Shown piece by piece: positions 12,570 to 23,958 of a stretch of 64,000 nucleotides of DNA. The stretch comes from Siphonodentalium dalli. Lineage: Eukaryota > Mollusca > Scaphopoda > Gadilida > Siphonodentaliidae. A model generated the notes under the pieces. It did not search any database, was not told the origin of the DNA, and saw only the letters and a list, made by a program, of their open reading frames with translations. Every line of letters begins with the position of its first letter. The stretch's first letter is position 1. Position numbers and translations under genes: made by a program. The stretch is from the NCBI GenBank assembly GCA_032622095.1, contig CP136063.1:118750723-118814722 (forward strand). Direction: 5' to 3'.

Positions 12570-13170
12570 TCCGGAAATGGTTTCCGGATGATAACTTTAG
12601 TTTTGGTTATTAGCTCAAAAGCGAATTTCATAGGTGAGTTTATCAGAACAAAATACAGGTCAAGTTCGAATATGGGTTTGCTCCGCCCATTTTTGAGAGA
12701 GTTATGGCCCTTTTTTACTTAGAATCTTGTAATTTTCTGGTTTCTGGATGATAACTTAAGTTGGTGTGATCATTTCTGAACCAAATTTGGAATGTGCATT
12801 TATCAGCTCGAAATACAGGTCAAGTTCAAATATGGGTACAATCCGCCCATTTTTGCTTGAGTTATGGCCCTTTTTCAACTTAGAATCCTGTCAATTTCTG
12901 GTTTCCGGATGATAACTTTAGTTTGTGTGATCATATTTGAATCAAATTTAGTATGGTAGTTTATCAGCCCAAAATACAGGTCAGGTTCGAATATGGGTTT
13001 GCTCTCCCCATTTTTGTGAGAGTTATGGCCCTTTTACGACTTAGAATCCTGTAAATTTCTGGTTTCCGGACGATAACTTTAGTTTGTGTGATCATATCTG
13101 AATCAAATTTGGTGTATAAGTTTATCAGCTCAAAATACAGATGAAGTTCGAATATGGGTACGATCCACCC
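12570..13170. repeat. Four tandem monomers of about 161 bp
   Basis: The block TTCCGGATGATAACTTTAG recurs at about 12579, 12742, 12902 and 13062. Each is followed by CAAATTTGG-type, AATACAGGTCAAGTTC and GAGTTATGGCCCTTTT blocks. The spacing is about 161 bp. Reverse-strand copies of the same monomer occur at 62270-62710. The size matches the BIV160/pearl core monomers of bivalves (established knowledge); homology is inference. Confidence 0.75.
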
Positions 13171-13176
13171 ATTTTT

Positions 13177-15300
13177 AGCTCAACTTACTTTGTAAGTTTG
13201 AGCTATTTTCATGGGTTGGCGTCCGTCATCTGTGTGTGCATGTGGCCGTGTGTCTGTCAACAATTTCCTTTGGCGTGGGCTACAGGTCATATCTTTGGTC
13301 TGATCTTTATGAAATTTGTCATGAATGTTGACATTGACATGTAGATGGGAACGAGTCACTTTGGGGTCATTCTGCCGTAAAAACATGGCCGCTGGTGACC
13401 ATCTTGGATTTCAAAATTAAATCCATTGGCGCGGGCTACAGGCCGTACTGTTTGTGTGATCATCATAAAATTTGTCAAGAATGTTGACATTTACATGTAG
13501 ATGGGAACGAGTCATTTTAGGATCATTCGGCCAAAAAACATGGCTACTGGTGGCCATCTTGGATTTACTAAATCCTTTGACACATCCTACATACCACATC
13601 TCTAATCCGATCATCACCAAACTTCATATGGATATTCGGGGGCGACCTCTAGATGGGAACGAGTCATTTTGGGGTCATTTGACAAAAAAACATGGCCGCC
13701 GTCAGCCATCTTGGATTTTACTCTTTGCATCACTAAATACTTTGGCGCGGGCTACAGGTCGTATCTTTGGTCTGATCTTTCTGAAATTTGTCATGAATGT
13801 TGACATTGACATGTAGATGGGAACGAGTCATTTTGGGGTCATTCGGCCAAAAAACATGGCCGCTGGTGGCCATCTTGGATTTCAAATTTGAATCCTTTGG
13901 GCTACAGGCCGCACTGTTTGTCTGATCATCATAAAATTTGTCATGAATGTTGACATTTACATGTAGATGGGAACGAGTCATTTTAGGATCATTCGGCCAA
14001 AAAACATGGTCGCTGGTGGACATCTTGGATTTTACTCTTTGCATCCTACAGACCACATATCTGATCCGATCATCACCAAACTTCATATGGATCATCGGGG
14101 TGACCTCTAGATGGGAACGAGTCATTTTGGGTTCATTTGGCCGAAAAACATGGCCGCCGTCAGCTATCTTGGATTTTACTCTTTGCATTACTAAATACTT
14201 TCACACACCCTACAGACCACAACCCTGATCCGATCATCACCAAATTTCACATTCATCATTGGGGTGGCCCCTAGTTGGGCACGAATCATTTTGGGGTAAT
14301 TCGGCCAAATCAATCAATCAATACAAAAAACATGGCCACTGGCGGCCATCTTGGATTTTACTCTTTGCATCACTAAATGCTTTGACAGATCCTACAGACC
14401 ACATCCCGCATCCGATCATCACCAAGCTTCATATGGATCATCGGGGTGACCTCTAGATGGGAATGAGTCATTTTGGGGTCATTTGGCTAAAATACATGGC
14501 CGCCAGTAGCCATATTGGATTTTACTCTTTGCATCACTAAATACTTTGACACACCCTACATACCACATCTCTGATCTGATCATCACCAAACTTCATATGG
14601 ATCATCGGGGTGACCTCTTAATGGGAACGAGTCATTTTGGGGTCATTCGGCAAAAAAAATTTGGCCACCAATGGCCATTTTGGATTTTACTCTTTGTATG
14701 ACTAAATATTTCTACAAAATCCATTAGCATGGATTATAGACCGATCTGTTTGTGTGATCTTCATGAAATTTGTCATGGATGTTGATATTGACATGTAGAT
14801 GGGAACGAGTCATTTTGGGGTCATTCGGCAAAAAAACATGGCCACCAGTGGCCATTTAAGAATTTACACTTTGCATCACTAAATACTTTGACACGCCCTA
14901 CATACCACATCTCTGATCTGATCATCACCAAACTTCATATGGATCATCGGGGTGACCTCTTAATGGGAACGAGTCATATTGGGGTCATTCGGCAAAAAAA
15001 TATGGCCACCAATGGCCATTTTGGATTTTACTCTTTGTATGACTAAATATTTCTACAAAATCCATTAGCATGGATTATAGACCGATCTGTTTGTGTGATC
15101 TTCATGAAATTTGTCATGGATGTTGATATTGACATGTAGATGGGAACGAGTCATTTTGGGGGTCATTCGGCCAAAAAACATGGCCACCAGTGGCCATTTT
15201 AGAATTTACTCTTTGCATCACTAAATCATTTGGCACACCCTACAGACCACATCCCTGATCCGATCATTATGTAAATTGTCATGAATGTTGATATTGACAT
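13177..15300. repeat. Hairpin-headed family 2 array, about 12 monomers
   Basis: Head hairpin AGCTCAACTTAC/GTAAGTTTGAGCT at 13177-13204, a short GTCCGTC/GTCTGTC stretch, then about 12 monomers of 150-165 bp. Each carries ACATGGCCGCCAGTGGCCAT, CTTGGATTTTACTC, CCTACAGACCACAT, GATCATCACCAAACTTCA and GATGGGAACGAGTCATTTTG. Long ORFs on both strands (for example 13733-14188 minus) come from this array and are not genes. Two monomer types alternate, one ending in TTTGTCATGAATGTTGACAT and one in CTTCATATGGATCATCGG. Confidence 0.85.
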
Positions 15301-16740
15301 TCAGCCAAAAGAATCTTGTCTTACTTAGACGACATTTCAATTAGCACCTTTCCTAATTCCTCCATTTACTGTCAACCATTAAATTATTCCCCTACCTAAG
15401 TTGAGTTACAGTGTCATTGACACTTTCATTGTTTGGTTGCTTCGGATTTAGGGTCCTTGTTATTTTTTTCAGAAAAGCTGATGCCCCAAATGAAGCCACT
15501 TTTTCAGGGGACACTGTGGCCTGACGGCCTTTTATCTAAGAGATGTCTTGCTAATTTATCTAAAGTTCTATTTCTCAGATATACACCGACGTAAATAACT
15601 TTTCTCACCTTTATAGACATTTATTATTTTTCAATTTAAGTCATATATAATGAATCATTGAACACACGAAAATTGAACGCTGTTTGTGATCAGCTGCACA
15701 TAACAAGGTGAAGCCTATGATGACAATTATAAACAAACAAGTGTGGCTTGGACCGTTGCCCCATTGATAGTTATATTATTACATATTTGGATTATAAGCT
15801 CAATATAAAAACACACATTTTTGGCACATTCACTTGTCAATATACTAGAAATAGTAGTGAACCACATTTCTGTAAAAAAAATCAAGGAATCGTCTTGTGA
15901 AAGAATTAAAATATTTTATTGATATTTTCCGCTGTCTTGCTTTTGATGACCCATTTTACATGTGTGTTGTATTGGGTACAAACAACATCTTGTCACGTTA
16001 AAATGATCTGCGCCATGCATATCCTTTTCTATACTACCACATTCAATAATTAGTTAATGTTTTACTTTTTATTTTATTTTTTGTGTGATAACATCGCCAA
16101 ACGAAACCTTGAAAGATGTTTATAACTTACCCATTTCAATAATTACTCAATAATTAATAGTGAAGATTTCTGTTCCGGGCACTTTTAATTAACATCATGA
16201 TAAAGAACACACATTGCAAATCGAATGCAGTATATATATAAAAATTATGCTACACAATAAATGTGGTTATACTGCATTGGCTGCAGGTAATGTTGGTCAT
16301 ATGTGTATTGGGTAAATGGTTAAAGAAATGAATCTGTAATGTTTTAACTGAATTTTGAATATGAAGTATGGGAATCGGGTATATGTTTTGTCAAGATGTC
16401 TGATTAGCTACAGTGTTTATTTTTTGCTGAATATACAACTGTTATTGTAACCAACACTGTCACATGCAATTGTTGGGATACAGCCAATGATAGATCATCA
16501 TTTTGTACTGAATACGAATACTAGTCTCAGTACTGAAATAAAACCCAGTAAAATGACTTGAGGTGACCTAACATCTTGCATATATCTAACAGTATTCAGG
16601 CATATATCTATGCGCGAAATTTGATAGCCTGATACATTACCTGTATCTCAGCATTTTGTATTCTTCAATGTTAAAATAAGTTCAACAAACAAAATCAGTG
16701 AGTTAGTGAAATATTTTTTTCACTCAGACCACATTTGTAG
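15301..16740. other. NBAS intron sequence, nothing recognised
   Basis: AT-rich sequence without tandem structure, TIR pair or exon-like ORF. Confidence 0.4.
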
Positions 16741-17141
16741 TATGAAAACTTACAATTTACAAGAAAAACTCGGAAAAGATAGAGAAAATTCAGCAACAAA
16801 ATTAGTTCCATCTCTAAAAGATAAAACTTATACGACAAAATGAGAGCTATGCTGCTTCGATCAATGACTTATCGACGAGGCAGGGGAGATATGGTAGAAA
16901 CACACAAGATACTCCGAACAGATATACCATAAACAACAAAGAATTGATTCCACCTATTACTAATATCACTCGAGGACATAATCTAAAACTCTAAAACAAA
17001 GAGTTGACTGCAAAATCAGAGAGAGCACATTCACACATCGAGAGGTTGTGGTATGGAACCATCTACCTGACTTCATTGTCGAAAATCCAGATCCCATCTA
17101 TTTCAAGAAAACTATCTTGATGCAACGTCGCGTGTTGCCAT
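16741..17141 (+). pseudogene. Truncated LINE reverse-transcriptase C-terminus
   Basis: Pieces in shifting frames read like the conserved end of Jockey/CR1-type LINE ORF2: LVPSLKDKTYTT (from about 16803), MTYRRGRGDMVETHKIL (from about 16869), GHNLKL (about 16977) and REVVVWNHLPDFIVENPDP (about 17041-17097) before a TAG at 17141. The typical order in active elements is ATKLVPSLK, YRRxRGDMIExYKIL, RGHxxKL, R..FFxxRVVxxWNxLP, so the match covers about 110 residues. In-frame stops and frameshifts show it is dead. Confidence 0.7.
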
Positions 17142-17252
17142 AGCAAAATTCCTACACTCAGCATTCACTTCTGCCCTAAAGTAATTATCCTGTTTCAATA
17201 CATTAACTAGTGGCAATATACTAAGCAAATTTAGTGAATGTGATTATATTTA

Positions 17253-17419
17253 GGGGATAACGGTGTGGTGTTTTGTGATTTCGGAAAGTACAGGACGAAT
17301 ATACTGTGGCAAATTTAGTTAATGGGCAACGGCAGAGCCGGGGCCCATTACTAGGTATTTGCCACAGTATATTCGCCCTGTACCATTCCGAAATCACAAA
17401 ACACCACACTGTTATCCCC
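17253..17419. repeat. Long inverted repeat (62-bp arms)
   Basis: The left arm, 17253-17314, pairs with the right arm, 17357-17419, with only a few mismatches. Arm blocks include GGATAACGGTGTGGTGTTTT and GAATATACTGTGGC. The 42-bp loop holds GGCAACGGCAGAGCCGGGGC. A third partial copy of the arm (GGTGTGGTGTTTTGTG) lies at about 17850-17865. It is a MITE-like foldback whose flanking duplication I could not fix. Confidence 0.7.
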
Positions 17420-18294
17420 ATATTAATTCTCTTCGAACTTAAAACATTATTTTGACACACACATGCCTTGTAATTATCGATGAAATGTGCAGACATAGAA
17501 AACACTCTGCCAATTAACAACTTTTTGTTTTAATTTTAATGCGCTGGATAAAATATAGTTCCTCAATTAGCATCGCTCTTATCGTTAAAAATGCTGATAA
17601 AGATGAAAAATTGCCACCTCGAATAGAAATAAATATGCACAACAATTAGTTTCTACATGTACCTGATGTCTTTTTCAGATGTTTACCAATTACAAATTGC
17701 GGTTTTGATTTTACCGCGAACTTGAAGTTGAATTGAAACAATGGAAAATTGTTTACTCAATGAGATGTATTTCACGCCGTATTTGTCGCGGTTTCATGTC
17801 AAGAAATTTGGTCAAATGATATCGAGACAATGATATTAATGGGATATAATGGTGTGGTGTTTTGTGTACTGACTGACAAATTTCGACAAAAGCGATGCCG
17901 CTGGTTTGTTTATATAGCAACGAGCTAGTAACGGAAGTCAGTACACCGGGCGCCTACTCTATACATCTACTCCGTAACGTCGTTGGCATGTACTGCATAA
18001 GGGTGACGTCATGGAGAGAAATGGAACAGTGAACGGAGCTGGATTGGGCATGGACGAGATTAGGAATACAGCTGACGGCAATATTGGCATGCAGGAATAT
18101 CTAACATTGAAGCAGTGAACCAGACTATACATTGCGACAGGTTATCGATGAATAACCCCCCGCAAATATGTGATGTTCCGGGGGTATATTGGCTTAAGTG
18201 TATTAGAATCAAATATTAATAATCAGTTGATGGCGTGGGATGTATTTAGATATGGTTTTTAATATAAATATAATAAAATGTTGTGGTTTTCCAG
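17420..18294. other. NBAS intron sequence with small hairpins
   Basis: An 11-bp inverted pair GTGTACTGACT/AGTCAGTACAC lies at about 17872 and 17937. A CCCCCGCAAATATGTG...CCGGGGGTATA imperfect hairpin lies at about 18157-18190. The latter resembles the head seen again at 18604 and may be a further hairpin-element head. Confidence 0.4.
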
Positions 18295-18413
18295 GTTTGG
18301 ACTATAAACACCTGACAGACGGGAAGCACAGAGTAATAGATGTAATTGTTCCTGTCCTCACCAATAGTAATATTGGTGTTCTATCAAAGCTGGCATCCAA
18401 GATACCAGATGGG
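18295..18413 (+). CDS. NBAS: NBAS exon b
   Basis: The acceptor is TTTTCCAG. The exon starts with the last two bases of a Gly codon split with exon a, giving SASGLDYKHLTDGKHRVIDV and on through VLSKLASKIPDG. The donor at 18414 is GTCTGT, weaker than the other donors here. It is chosen because it joins exon c in frame as IPDG-KGNKLKPS, which fits the vertebrate pattern. Confidence 0.85.
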
Positions 18414-18603
18414 GTCTGTATCTTTATGGATGTTGATTTTTCAGTAAATGTGGCATAGTCAATTAGTTCTTTTGCAGGTGGGAAAAAATAATTCAACTTC
18501 CTCGTGTGAACAACAAATTTCATTTCTGCCGACAGGTTTAAGATTTTCTAAATAAAGAAATGAAAATCTCTCTGTTTTTGTCGATTGGTAAAGCTGCTAG
18601 TTA

Positions 18604-18975
18604 TCCCCCGCAAATGAAGTTTGGCTAGGGATATTAGAAATTGGTTCCATCTGTCCATCTATCAGAACTCTGGAGCTCTATATCTCCATCATTGATTGTC
18701 AGATTTGAAAGATCTATGGTATGCTGATGAACCACCATGGGGGGGAAGGATATTTCCATACAACAGGTTTGGTCCATTCAGTTTTTGTTGAGTTATGTGA
18801 AAATGGATTTTACTCTTTGCATCACTAAATTTTTTAGCTGCAGCACACCCTGCAGACCAAAGCCCTCATCCAATAGTCACAAATCTTCATCTGGATATTC
18901 GAGGTGGCCTCTAGATGGGAACCAAATTTGTTAAAAACATGGTGCCAACAGCCATCTTGTTTAAGTCTTCTTTTC
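18604..18975. repeat. Hairpin head fragment and one family 2 monomer
   Basis: CCCCCGCAAATGAAGTTTGG...AGGGATATT at about 18605-18640 is followed by CATCTGTCCATCTATC, a degenerate GTCC tract. A single diverged family 2 monomer (TTTACTCTTTGCATCAC ... AACAGCCATCTTG) lies at about 18789-18960. Confidence 0.45.
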
Positions 18976-19002
18976 TAATTGTATGTCTTGGTTCCGTGAG
19001 TG

Positions 19003-20052
19003 CAGGGACGTGGTTAGAGGGTCTCCGTTGGGGGAGGGGGGTGTCCACCTTGATAATTCCAAATGAACGCCCCCCTTGAATTAGACCAGATACAAGGTTT
19101 TGCATAATTCCATTTGCACCCCCCCCCCTTGAATCAAACCAAAAAAACACCCCTTGAATCAGACCAAAGGTTTGCATAATTTCATTCCCTCTTTGCACCT
19201 AAGTGTTCACAGGCCTAATAGCCTATTTATAAACCATGGTTCTATCTACTGGTATGATAATATTTTTAACCTGAAAATTGCACAAATCCTAACATCTAGT
19301 GGTCTAACTCGAGACAAATGCACATGACTACGGGCAATAGACCAGGGCACACCGGATCGACCAAACCCCATACTCTCTCTTAGTTTGGAAATTGCCCAAC
19401 TGATGACCATTTCAGTCAACAATTTTAACCAAATGTAGTTAAATATTGTTTTCTTAAACTCATTAGCAGTTTTTTATTGGCCAAGGGGAGGGACCAGAAC
19501 ACACCGGGCTGACCATGGTTCGGCCCGGTGTGCGAAAATTTGGAAATCTGAACAAGAAAATTGCAAAATCCTAGCATCTAGACTAGCCTCAAGCATTCAT
19601 AGAGTTGGAAATTTCAAACCTGACACCCTGACTCAGGTTGGAAAATTAACAACCGGTGACAATAACAGTAACAATTTTTACCAAATGTAGGACAATATTG
19701 TTTTCTTAAATTATTAACTAGAAGTTTTTGACTGGCCATGGGGGAGGGACCAGGACACAAGCTTTCCAAGTGTTGGAAATTTCCAACCTGACACCCACTA
19801 AGGTTGGAAAATTTCTAACCTGATGGCCATTTCAGTCCAAAAATTTTACCAAAAGAAGGAAAATATGCAAATATTGGTCCAAAAACAATAAATTCCCCCC
19901 AATAAATTGTTTGAAAATCAAACTACAAGAACATTTTCAACCTATTGTTCAAACTAATGTTGTGTCAGGTATGAAATTTTCAACTGTTGAAAATTTGACC
20001 AAAGTTGGGGGGGTGATCCTCCCCCCAAACCCCCCCTGTCGCCACGTCTCTG
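19003..20052. mobile_element. Non-autonomous hAT element, 1,050 bp
   Basis: Termini are CAGGGACGTGG (left) and CCACGTCTCTG (right), inverted with one mismatch and starting CAGRG as in hAT. The target duplication is CGTGAGTG at 18995-19002 against TGTGAGTG at 20053-20060 (7 of 8). The interior has C-rich/G-rich ends, repeated ACCAAATGTAG and TTTGACTGGCCAAGGGG-type blocks and a palindrome around GACCATGGTTCGG (about 19510-19535), but no long ORF. Confidence 0.8.
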
Positions 20053-20458
20053 TGTGAGTGGGGTGTGAGTCATAGTCGACACACTATTTATTGCTTTCAG
20101 TTTGTTAAAAAGATGTATTACCAATGGAATTTGCATTTTGATTTACGGTTTCTCATGCTAGATAGGTGCTGAATATAGGCAAGTCATGGGTTATGCTGAC
20201 AGAATTTTATATGGCTTTTAGTAATTTCAGGCATAGTTTGCTGAGAAATAGACAATAACTCTTTCAAAATAAATATGATCATGAAGTTGCCCTTTGAAAG
20301 CTAAATAATAAGACTAATGTCTTTAGTTCAAAATTTTCTATTTACCATAATTTTCTATAAATTTGAAGTGATTCAGAATTAAAAAATATATTTATATCCA
20401 TTAATCTTGGAATGATTTCCAAAATTTAAACTTCTGTTATTGTTTACTTTAATTTCAG

Positions 20459-20557
20459 AAAGGTAACAAATTGAAACCCAGTGTCATATATAGTGCCTGG
20501 ACAGTTAAGGTCTTCTGGGGTCTGGAACAAGCAAGCAAAAAGGCCCCAGATAGTATG
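20459..20557 (+). CDS. NBAS: NBAS exon c
   Basis: 99 bp, phase 0 to 0, acceptor AATTTCAG and donor ATG|GTAAGT. It encodes KGNKLKPSVIYSAWTV, then KVFWGLEQASKKAPDSM, matching the vertebrate block SPSSLYTIWLQKLFW by position and character. Confidence 0.92.
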
Positions 20558-20667
20558 GTAAGTTTTTTGTTGTTGTAACCCCAAGGATTTTTCTTATTTT
20601 TCAATTGGTCTCAGAGTTAACATGTTAAAGCTACGGAAGGTAGCCAACTACACTGGTGCTCTCTCTT

Positions 20668-21476
20668 CAGTTCGCGCTGGTCCGAAAATTCTTTGGCCAA
20701 AAGTTTGCCGAAATGAAACTTTTATTGGCCGGTCCACAATTGATATTAAAACGAAATTCACAAACATGAAAGTAACATTCTATATAATTATAATCGCATA
20801 AATTTGCTTAACCAAGTGCAATAACTCTTTGTTGATGACACCGTGGTCGCCAACTAATAAAGTATTAATGGTCGAGCTGTGTTAGTTGCCATCGCTATAT
20901 GTTTTCGCCGAGATAAAAGAAATGTTGCTTATTATCATGAGGTGATAGTGTTGAATATCTATTATATTCAAACATTTTATGATGTGAAAACAAGGTTGTT
21001 GTTAGTAGATGGAAGGCGGTTTATGACACATTACATACCTGACATGCCATTGAGTAAAGTACATCCAATTATGGGACAATGCATTTATGTATTTTATCTT
21101 ACAGACTGCCTAATCAACAAACATAACCAATGTACAGATTAAGCATTTTGATGATTAGTGTTTTAAATCCAATATTATTTGAAATGGTTGGTTAAATTTT
21201 AGAGCTTACCTTGTCCCCTTTGTAAAGCCATCACAATTCAATAAACGCTCCTGTTACAAAATAAATTTGGGTTCCCATGGTATGATATCTCCGAAGTACG
21301 AAACCCGCGTGTTCAAGAACTGCGATACTTTCGTCGCCTAACTTCGTTGATCTATTCATCACTTTTGAATTAGCTTTCCATCTCAATTTGGGGTAAAAAA
21401 AAGTTTGGCCAAATGAAATTTTTATTGGCCAATTAAAAACAAAATTGGACATTGGCCACCAACAGCGCGAACACTG
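20668..21476. mobile_element. Non-autonomous hAT-like element, 809 bp, nested
   Basis: Left end CAGTTCGCGCTG and right end CAGCGCGAACACTG are inverted, and the subterminal TTTGGCCAAA/ATTGGCC blocks also mirror each other. Flanks TCTCTCTT and AATCTCTT match at 6 of 8 bases. The flanking sequence (GTGCTCTCTC before, TATATATGCGAGGCTC after) is the core of the MITE also seen at 38.95 kb, so this hAT element sits inside an older MITE. The 87-residue ORF at 20879-21142 has no recognised motif. Confidence 0.7.
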
Positions 21477-21836
21477 AATCTCTTATATATGCGAGGCTCT
21501 CTATGGGAGACTCGTATATATGAGAGACTGCACTGTCGCATGATCTTTAATGCTATGAAATGGATGGGTTAATAATCCTGCAGTAAAGTGATTCATATGT
21601 TGAAACCAATGTTTTCAATGTTTTTAACAACAAACAATAACTCTAAAATAAAGAAAATGTAGGTTATGATCTTTAACGTTATTGCAGCAGCATTGACAAT
21701 ATGCAAATCAATCTACATTATTTTCTTGGTATAAAAATCAAACGAAAACATTATTTGTAACACTTTGCATAAATGTTCGGGTAAATACTGCAATGAGTAT
21801 AATTTTAATACCTTGAGACGTAAATGTGTTTTTATT

Positions 21837-22855
21837 AGCTCAACTTTACTTTGTAAAGTTTGAGCTATTGCCATAGCTTTGTCGTCCATCGTTCGTGTGT
21901 GCGTGTGTGTGTGTGTGCGTGATTCATCAACAATTTCCTTTAGCACGGGCTACAGGTCGGATCTTTATAAAATTTGTAATAGCTGTTGACATTGATATGT
22001 AGATGGGAACGAGTCATTTTGGGGTCATTTGGGAAAAAAAAACATGGCCGCCAGTGGCCATCTTGGATTTCAAAATTCAATCCATTAGCACGGGCTACAA
22101 GTCCTACTGTTCGTCTGATCATCATAAAATTTTCATGGATGTTAATATTGACATGTAAATGGGAATGAGTATTGGAGTCATTCGGCCAAAAAACATGGCC
22201 GCCAGCAGCCATCTTGGATTTTACTCTTTGCATGACTAAATTGTTTGGCACGGGCTACAGGTCCTACCTTTGGTTGGATCATAATGAAATTTGTCATGGA
22301 TGTTAACAATGACATATAGATGGGAACGAGCCATTTTGGGATCGTTCGGCCATAAAACATGGCCGTGGGCAGCCATCTTGGATTTTACTCTTTGCATGAC
22401 TAAATCCTTTGGCACGGGCTACAGGTCATACCTTTAGTCGGATCATTATGAAATTTGTCATGGGCGTTGACATGTAGATGGGAACGAGTCATTTTGGGGT
22501 CATTCGGCAAAAAAACATGGCCACCAGCTGCCATCTTGGATTTCAAAATTCAATCCATTAGCATGGGCTACAGGCCGGAGTGTTCGTCTGATCATCATGA
22601 AATTTGTCATGGAAGTTAATATTGACATATAGATGGGAACGAGTAACTTTGGGGTCGTTCGGCCAAAAAAACATGGCCGCCAGCAGCCTTCTTGGATTTT
22701 ACTCTTTGCATGACTAAATCCTTTGGCACGGGCTACAGGTCGTACCTTTGGTCGGATCATCATGAAATTTGTCATGGATATTAACAATAACATGTAGAAG
22801 GGAACGAGCCATTTTGGGGTCATTCGGCAATTTTACTCTTTGTGTGACTAAATAC
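21837..22855. repeat. Hairpin-headed family 2 repeat, second copy
   Basis: Head AGCTCAACTTTAC/GTAAAGTTTGAGCT at 21837-21866, a GTCGTCC and (GT)n stretch, then about six monomers of 150-165 bp with ACATGGCCGCCAG, CTTGGATTTTACTC and GGCACGGGCTACAGGTC blocks. It ends in TACTTTGATAATAATAATAA, where the TAA-TSD element begins. Confidence 0.85.
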
Positions 22856-22872
22856 TTTGATAATAATAATAA

Positions 22873-23958
22873 GGCCATAGGAAGTTGATTCTCTGTTTCT
22901 CAGACACCGCCACCCCCCGAAAAAATACGCCGCTGGGTACTTTTTATAGCCTACCAAAAATAAAAAGTATAATTCATCCCGCCGCTCGCAATCCGTGAAG
23001 TTCGCAATCGACCATTGTTAACAGGTGTGGATAAAGAGGCGCAACTCTATCTCATAATTCCAATCTTTTAATAGATCGAACAAGCCGATTTCCGGAATCT
23101 TAATCGAACGCGCCCGATCTACTTCCCCTAAAACAATGGTTGCAATTCTGAATGTTTGCGTGTGGGACGGCAACAAATATCTTATCCCCTGGACCATAGT
23201 GAGTGTTGAGATCGATGAAACATGTCGGAATTTATCGGAACGGATAACGTCCCAACACGGCGGAAGCATCAAATCCATTTCTGTTGGAAAAAACAAAACA
23301 TCAGACTTCGACTTCGTCTCACCTGAACTGAAAGCCACACAGGTTGCAGACATTTTTGGCTTTTATTTTAAGATCACAGTGACCACCAATACTTCTTCAA
23401 TTTTCTAGACAACACTTATTAAATCATGTATGTTTCACATATTAAACATCATTTCTATTATTACATACATACATACAGATATACTCTATTTATATTCTAT
23501 ATATGTATGTGTGTTTGAACAGGTGGAAGCTTGCTAAAACGACAGTAGCAATGGTGATTAAGAACAACCACTGATAATCAATTTACCCATACACATTAAA
23601 AAAAATTGATTCTGCATATTGTTGTTATTTTATGTTATGAAAGTTTAATATATTTTGTTTTTGTCTTGTATTGACACATTCAAAGATGGCTTAGTGAAGC
23701 CTGACAAGTTTCAGTATTAATAAAATTTCATTAAAATCAAATCAAGTAGCCATGTTTCAATGTCCGAAACATTGGTTTTACAATTTTAGGATAAACAAAT
23801 AAAAACCTGCCTGCCGGGAAATTTTGGTCATAAAATATGGTAATAAAAACCTGCCTGCCGGTAAATTTTGGCCATAAAAAATAAATATAAAAATCTGCCT
23901 GCCTGCCTGCTTTGGGAAAAAAAGTGTCTGAGAAACAGAGAATCAACTTCCTGTGGCC
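22873..23958 (+). mobile_element. TAA-TSD DNA element with ORF, copy 1
   Basis: Inverted termini of about 35 bp start GGCCATAGGAAGTTGATTCT and end in the complementary series, closing ...CCTGTGGCC. TAA flanks both sides (here inside a TAA run); copies 2 and 3 also have TAA on both sides in unrelated surroundings. A TWA duplication suggests PIF/Harbinger, but no DDE transposase is visible. The right half holds about three diverged units of about 50 bp with CCTGCCTGCCGG. One ORF (23136-23408) is conserved in copy 2. Confidence 0.75.
23136..23408 (+). CDS. Uncharacterised 90-residue ORF in the TAA-TSD element
   Basis: Starts MVAILNVCVWDGNKY and continues through IDETCRNLSERITSQHGG and KATQVADIFGF. 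Copy 2 keeps the same frame (35559-35765, minus) with one visible substitution (Ser to Arg after TIV) and stops right after the FGF block. The antisense frame (23018-23353 minus) is also open in copy 1, but copy 2 has a stop in it, so the sense frame is preferred. The alternation of hydrophobic strands and one helix could be a beta-grasp-like fold; that is speculation. It may be a captured host exon or a remnant element gene. Confidence 0.4.
   Translation: MVAILNVCVWDGNKYLIPWTIVSVEIDETCRNLSERITSQHGGSIKSISVGKNKTSDFDFVSPELKATQVADIFGFYFKITVTTNTSSIF

Noticed and set aside
13733-14188. 151-codon minus-strand ORF and similar ORFs at 13472, 21940, 22500
   Set aside because: They lie wholly in family 2 monomers; the peptides repeat with the monomer period and shift frame between units.
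23018-23353. 111-codon antisense ORF in TAA-TSD element copy 1
   Set aside because: Interrupted by a stop in copy 2, whereas the sense ORF stays open there; treated as a shadow.
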